Shown here one piece after another: positions 6,748 through 9,027 of a stretch of DNA of 9,027 nucleotides. The notes below the pieces were generated by a model. That model saw only the letters and a list, made by a program, of their open reading frames with translations. It ran no database searches and was not told the DNA's origin. Within the stretch, counting starts at the first letter, position 1; each line of letters opens with the position of its first letter. The stretch covers positions 1 through 9,027 of the forward strand of contig URBM01000083.1 of the NCBI GenBank assembly GCA_900545995.1. Reading direction: 5' to 3'. This DNA is from an uncultured Collinsella sp. (GTDB lineage Bacteria; Actinomycetota; Coriobacteriia; Coriobacteriales; Coriobacteriaceae). The translations under genes were made by a program, and so were the position numbers.

Positions 6748-8049
6748 TTAGTTTGTATTTGAGAGAGACTCGAATACTTCGGCAGCGTTGCGGTCGTTAG
6801 CCCTGATTGCATGGGTGTAGAAGTTTGCGGTCGTGCTCGCTGATGCGTGGCCCATCCTTGCCTGCACAGTCTTCAGGTCCACGTTGCTCGCGACGAGCGC
6901 CGTTGCCGCCGTGTGCCTCAGGCCATGGGGGACGAGCCCCGAGTATCCGGTGCCGCGTGTGTGCAGTTTACCGTTGCGCTTGAATTGGCTTGTCACGTTG
7001 GCGTACTCGCCATAGCCGTTGTCGACGCAGAAGTCCCTGAACCAGCGTGAATAGTTGTGTCCATCGGGGCGGGTGATGCTGGCGTGGAGGTCGCCGTTTT
7101 CATCCTTCTGCGTGCTGAAGGCGTGAACGATGGGGTCAGTATTCCTCTGTCTCAGTCCGCGCTGCTCAAATCGGCTGCGCTGCTGCGCCTTCCAATCGTT
7201 CAGATACGTGGCTAGCGAAGAGTCTATGGACAGGATTCGCCTGCTCATTTCCGATTTGGGTGCCCTGAGCGTTTTGTCATTGGTGTACTGGCGGACGATT
7301 CGGATCTCCATTGCCCCGGGGTTGTAGTCTTCCCAGCAGAGCCCCAGGGCCTCACCTTTCCTGAGCCCCAGGTGGAATATGAGCATGGTGCAGACGGTCA
7401 TCGGGCCCATGGGTTCAGATAGCAGACACTTGGTGAATCGGGGCAGCTCGTCGGGCGGGAGGAAGTTGCGCACTCTGAGGTCCGGCTTCGGGAGTTTAAC
7501 GCTGATGCACGGGTTGCGTTCGATGAGTTCGTTCTCCAGTGCGTCCTGCATGATCTGCTTGAGTTTGACGTGGATACGACGGATCTCGGCCTCTGTGAAC
7601 CTTCCGGTTGAGATTGCGTCGGCATACGCTCGTTTGATCTCATCGGGCCTCAGTGCGACGAGGGGTGCGTCACCGAACAACTCGCGTATGTGGCGCACGT
7701 CGTATTCCTCTCTTTGGAAGGAAAGAGGGGAGCCGAAGGAGCTTTCTCGGAGCCGGTGGAAATCTTCGGCGTATCCAGAAACGGTGGTCGGTATGTCGTC
7801 AGCTGGTTTATAGGACTCCAGTTCCTTACGGTAGGCGTCGAGTGCATTCGCCACCTCGCTGGGCCAGTTCTTCGGGTTCTTGCTCTTGCAGTGGATGGTT
7901 CTCTTCGGGGTCTTTAGGTATCTGACACGCTTTCCGTTCTTTCCGGATTCGGGGTCGCGACCGAGGGAGAAGTAGATGCGGAAGGAACCGGGCTTCCCTT
8001 TAATGGGCTCGGAGGTGCCTTTGGCTGTGGGTTTGATTCTGGTTTCCAT
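6748..8049 (-). CDS. int: Tyrosine recombinase, tRNA-targeting integrase
   Basis: A 433-aa phage/ICE-type integrase that would recombine the element's att site with the tRNA-Arg gene. The N-terminal part (1-80) is an arm-binding region, about 85-185 the SAM-like core-binding domain, and about 195-430 the catalytic domain. All the active-site residues are in place: R230 (HLGLRKGEALGL), K265 (APKSEMSRR), H375 and R378 (PHGLRHT), H401 (MGHAS) and Y411 (NFYTHA). GGAG precedes the ATG at 8049 by a few bases. It is divergent in regulation from the mobilization operon: same strand, but a separate gap (6691-6747) and its own upstream region. Its position beside the tRNA fragment is the usual arrangement for a site-specific integrase and its att site. 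Confidence 0.95.
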   Translation of the reverse strand: METRIKPTAKGTSEPIKGKPGSFRIYFSLGRDPESGKNGKRVRYLKTPKRTIHCKSKNPKNWPSEVANALDAYRKELESYKPADDIPTTVSGYAEDFHRLRESSFGSPLSFQREEYDVRHIRELFGDAPLVALRPDEIKRAYADAISTGRFTEAEIRRIHVKLKQIMQDALENELIERNPCISVKLPKPDLRVRNFLPPDELPRFTKCLLSEPMGPMTVCTMLIFHLGLRKGEALGLCWEDYNPGAMEIRIVRQYTNDKTLRAPKSEMSRRILSIDSSLATYLNDWKAQQRSRFEQRGLRQRNTDPIVHAFSTQKDENGDLHASITRPDGHNYSRWFRDFCVDNGYGEYANVTSQFKRNGKLHTRGTGYSGLVPHGLRHTAATALVASNVDLKTVQARMGHASASTTANFYTHAIRANDRNAAEVFESLSNTN

Positions 8050-8069
8050 GGGTCTCCAGGGGTGGTGCG

Positions 8070-8124
8070 TTGGATTAGCCTCGGGGGCGGGGCTTTGAGG
8101 GCCTCGCCCCCGAGGCTAATCCAA
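8070..8124. repeat. 24-bp near-perfect inverted repeat upstream of the integrase
   Basis: Bases 8070-8093 pair with 8101-8124 around a seven-base loop. The only imperfection is G8090/T8104, which is a G-U pair in a rightward RNA and a C-A mismatch in a leftward one. It ends 20 bp before the integrase start. Neither side carries a proper U-tract, so a simple intrinsic terminator is not clearly supported. It would lie in the integrase leader and could attenuate its expression, block read-through or bind protein. Confidence 0.8.
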
Positions 8125-8287
8125 AAATTTCACCCTTGCAACTCAAAATCAAGAGCTGAAGGGGTGAAAAATGGGCGAAATAGAAAACTAATCAGTAAAA
8201 GCAAAAATGACAAAATACGTAAATTACCTGCGGAAATAAAGATGTTGATGAAATTAGAAAACCGCAGGTAGAGTAATAACTCATGAC
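8125..8287. other. AT-rich attP-arm-like region with paired repeats
   Basis: This is the most AT-rich stretch of the window and has no gene. It holds a 9-bp inverted repeat TACCTGCGG/CCGCAGGTA (8225-8233 and 8262-8270), an 8-bp inverted repeat TTTCACCC/GGGTGAAA (8128-8135 and 8162-8169), and a direct repeat GAAATAGAAAAC/GAAATTAGAAAAC (8177-8188 and 8250-8262). Placed between integrase gene and crossover site, these are plausible arm-type integrase or excisionase sites. It must also carry the integrase promoter; several weak leftward candidates exist and none stands out. Confidence 0.5.
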
Positions 8288-8332
8288 CTCCTAAAGCGGG
8301 TGTCGACGGTTCGAATCCGCCCGGGGGCACCA
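8287..8332 (+). other. Attachment site: displaced 3' half of tRNA-Arg(CCT)
   Basis: The sequence reads as a tRNA from the anticodon loop to the CCA end: loop CTCCTAA (8288-8294, anticodon CCT at 8290-8292), T-loop TTCGAAT (8310-8316), acceptor strand CGGGGGC (8322-8328), A73 and CCA (8330-8332). The bases left of the anticodon loop cannot pair with AGCGG to form an anticodon stem, and no D-arm or 5' acceptor strand is present, so this is a hybrid junction and not a working gene. One T-stem pair is lost (A8306 opposite C8320). By the usual rule for tRNA-targeting integrases, the intact tRNA-Arg should stand at the element's left end. Confidence 0.78.
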
Positions 8333-8342
8333 GAGATTTGTC

Positions 8343-8371
8343 GAGCCCGGTACCACAACGGTGCCGGGCTC
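8343..8371 (+). terminator. Hairpin terminator of the original tRNA-Arg gene
   Basis: A 12-bp stem (8343-8354 with 8360-8371, loop ACAAC, one T-G pair) begins 11 bases after the CCA end and is followed by TTCTGGTCT, a weak T-rich tail. Position and structure fit the terminator of the tRNA gene before the element split it off. Confidence 0.65.
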
Positions 8372-8433
8372 TTCTGGTCTAAAGGCCGGATTCGGGCCGC
8401 CGGCGCCCGCGTCGCTAATTTCCCCGCGGGGGG

Positions 8434-8487
8434 GGTCGAGTCCGCCCTGGGGACACCAGAGATTTGCCGATCCCGGTACCGCAACGG
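8434..8487 (+). repeat. Second, decayed copy of the tRNA 3' end plus terminator arm
   Basis: This block parallels 8308-8361 at an offset of about 125 bp: CACCAGAGATTTG is identical in both, and CCCGGTACC and CAACGG also recur. It is damaged: the T-loop has lost a base (GGTCGAGTCC against GGTTCGAATCC), the acceptor strand has an extra base, and the right arm of the terminator hairpin is gone. It is best read as the scar of an older integration or duplication at the tRNA-Arg locus. The stretch 8372-8433 between the copies and 8488-8590 beyond show no gene; 8422-8431 is the small palindrome CCCCGCGGGG. Confidence 0.7.
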
Positions 8488-8595
8488 CGATACGCCTTGC
8501 TAGTTTTTGAAAGCTCGTCGTCGGTGCCCTAACGCACTGCCGTTTAGTGCCGATTCTGCCATGCCCGCACTCTTCGCGAGGGTGAGGAGCGTGAA

Positions 8596-8628
8596 TTGAT
8601 CGGAGAGGGCCAACCACTCTGATAAAAT
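8596..8628 (+). promoter_or_regulatory. Extended -10 promoter for the 41-aa peptide
   Basis: The extended -10 TGATAAAAT (TAAAAT at 8623-8628) is preceded by TTGATC (8596-8601). The 21-base spacer to that -35 is long, so the extended -10 probably carries the activity. The predicted start near 8635 leaves a leader of about 57 bases before the peptide's ATG. Confidence 0.45.
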
Positions 8629-8691
8629 CATCCTCGCTGTCGGCAGTCCTCGTGCCGAGCAGAGCCCTCCATCCGATGGGAGGTGATGCCC

Positions 8692-8817
8692 ATGACCGAT
8701 TTCACCGAGCTCGTGAAGCTCCTGACCGCTATGGTCTCGCTCCTCACGGCCCTTGTCGGCCTTTCCAAGGCACTCAAGCAGGGTTCGAAGCCCAAAAAGA
8801 AAGGCCACCGTCGCTAA
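8692..8817 (+). CDS. 41-aa membrane peptide with basic tail, type I toxin-like
   Basis: The peptide opens with a short acidic N-terminus (MTDFTE), follows with one hydrophobic helix (about residues 7-27, rich in Leu, Val and Ala) and ends in a strongly basic tail (KQGSKPKKKGHRR). This matches the form of holin-like type I toxins, though no family was recognised from sequence. A strong ribosome site GGGAGG ends eight bases before the ATG at 8692; another in-frame ATG at 8686 is too close to it. A leftward 102-codon open frame over the same stretch is a shadow. It lies outside the element, right of both tRNA remnants. An antisense RNA has not been identified, so a toxin role is inference. Confidence 0.5.
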   Translation: MTDFTELVKLLTAMVSLLTALVGLSKALKQGSKPKKKGHRR

Positions 8818-8842
8818 GACGATGACCTAACTTCGTTAAGCA

Positions 8843-8891
8843 ACGGCTCTGCCCAGCTCATCACAACTTGGGCTGCCGTCGGCACCATTTT
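8843..8891 (+). terminator. Possible terminator after the 41-aa peptide
   Basis: ACGGC (8843-8847) pairs with GCCGT (8875-8879) and GCCCA (8851-8855) with TGGGC (8869-8873), with a small internal loop. TTTT follows at 8888-8891, eight bases beyond the stem, which is further than usual. The assignment is therefore tentative. Confidence 0.35.
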
Positions 8892-8978
8892 ACCCTCCTG
8901 ACGAGGAATTCGTCCATATTTCAAAAATCAAATTGTGTCCGCGTTGTCATCCTTGATTATCAACTTCATCCGAACACC

Positions 8979-9016
8979 TCCCACATTCATCCGCACATGT
9001 GCGGATGAATGTGGGA
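8979..9016. repeat. Perfect 38-bp palindrome
   Basis: Bases 8979-8997 are the exact reverse complement of 8998-9016, with no loop. The half-site contains TTCATCCGCAC; a related TTCATCCGAAC occurs once more just upstream at 8965-8975. A symmetric operator, a terminator core, or a fold-back artefact at a sequence end are all possible. The window ends 11 bases later. Confidence 0.8.
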
Positions 9017-9027
9017 ACCCGATACCC

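Larger units (their letters stand above)
1..8332. mobile_element. Integrative mobilizable element, right end in tRNA-Arg(CCT), left end not seen
   Basis: A tyrosine integrase lies next to a tRNA 3' fragment, and behind it is one operon with MobC, a VirD4-type coupling protein and a relaxase. This is the standard content of an IME. No VirB4, VirB6 or other channel gene is present, so the part seen here is not a self-transmissible ICE. The right boundary is set by the CCA end of the tRNA-Arg fragment at 8332. The left boundary is not in the window: no second tRNA 3' end was seen there, so position 1 is only the window edge. Whether the restriction fragment at 44-868 is cargo of this element or belongs to a neighbour is not settled. 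Confidence 0.72.

Noticed and set aside
10..8089. 12-mer GCCTCGGGGGCG shared by 10-21 and the integrase hairpin (8078-8089)
   Set aside because: A GC-only-type 12-mer match of this kind can arise by chance in 9 kb of GC-rich DNA and has no extension on either side; not enough to call an element end.
8130..8617. Leftward frames with PGGFEPSTPAL and GAPGRIRTVDTR
   Set aside because: These are the familiar false proteins from the antisense strand of tRNA 3' ends, here reading through the tRNA-Arg remnants.
1..9027. CRISPR array, rRNA or IS element
   Set aside because: No regular repeat-spacer pattern, no rRNA-like stretch and no transposase frame were seen.

Overview
The window looks like most of an integrative and mobilizable element (IME) in a high-GC actinobacterium. 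The style of the integrase, coupling protein and relaxase, together with the tRNA-Arg(CCT) target, suggests a gut Coriobacteriia host such as the Collinsella/Olsenella/Eggerthella group. That placement is an inference from protein style and was not tested by a search.

Layout from left to right. Positions 44-868 (minus strand) hold the N-terminal, nuclease-like part of a restriction-modification protein, cut short near the left edge where base composition jumps to very high GC. Positions 869-1431 contain no gene; from 1011 on they are packed with hairpins, a 19-bp direct repeat and many CGCTC pentamers. Positions 1424-1460 are a strong minus-strand terminator. Positions 1467-6628 are one compact minus-strand operon, read right to left: a 243-aa protein of unknown function, an 80-aa helix-turn-helix (excisionase-like) protein, a DnaB-type RecA-fold ATPase, MobC, a VirD4/TraG coupling protein, and a relaxase gene split by a one-base frameshift near 1991. 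A sigma70-type promoter sits at 6662-6690. Positions 6748-8049 (minus strand) encode a tyrosine integrase with a full catalytic set. A 24-bp hairpin (8070-8124) and an AT-rich stretch with paired repeats (8125-8287) separate it from the attachment site.

The attachment site (about 8287-8332) is the 3' half of a tRNA-Arg(CCT), followed by the tRNA gene's hairpin terminator. It marks the right end of the element. A second, more decayed copy of the same tRNA-3'-end-plus-terminator block lies 125 bp further right, pointing to an older event at the same locus. Beyond it are a promoter, a 41-aa membrane-peptide gene that resembles type I toxins in form, and a perfect 38-bp palindrome at the window's right end.

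How it fits together: the integrase, perhaps with the HTH protein, would move the element in and out of tRNA-Arg. MobC and the relaxase would nick the origin of transfer, and the coupling protein would deliver the DNA to a secretion channel. No VirB4 or other channel gene is present in this window, so transfer would depend on a helper element. The broken relaxase suggests this copy may now be unable to start transfer itself. The left end, predicted to carry an intact tRNA-Arg, is outside the window.
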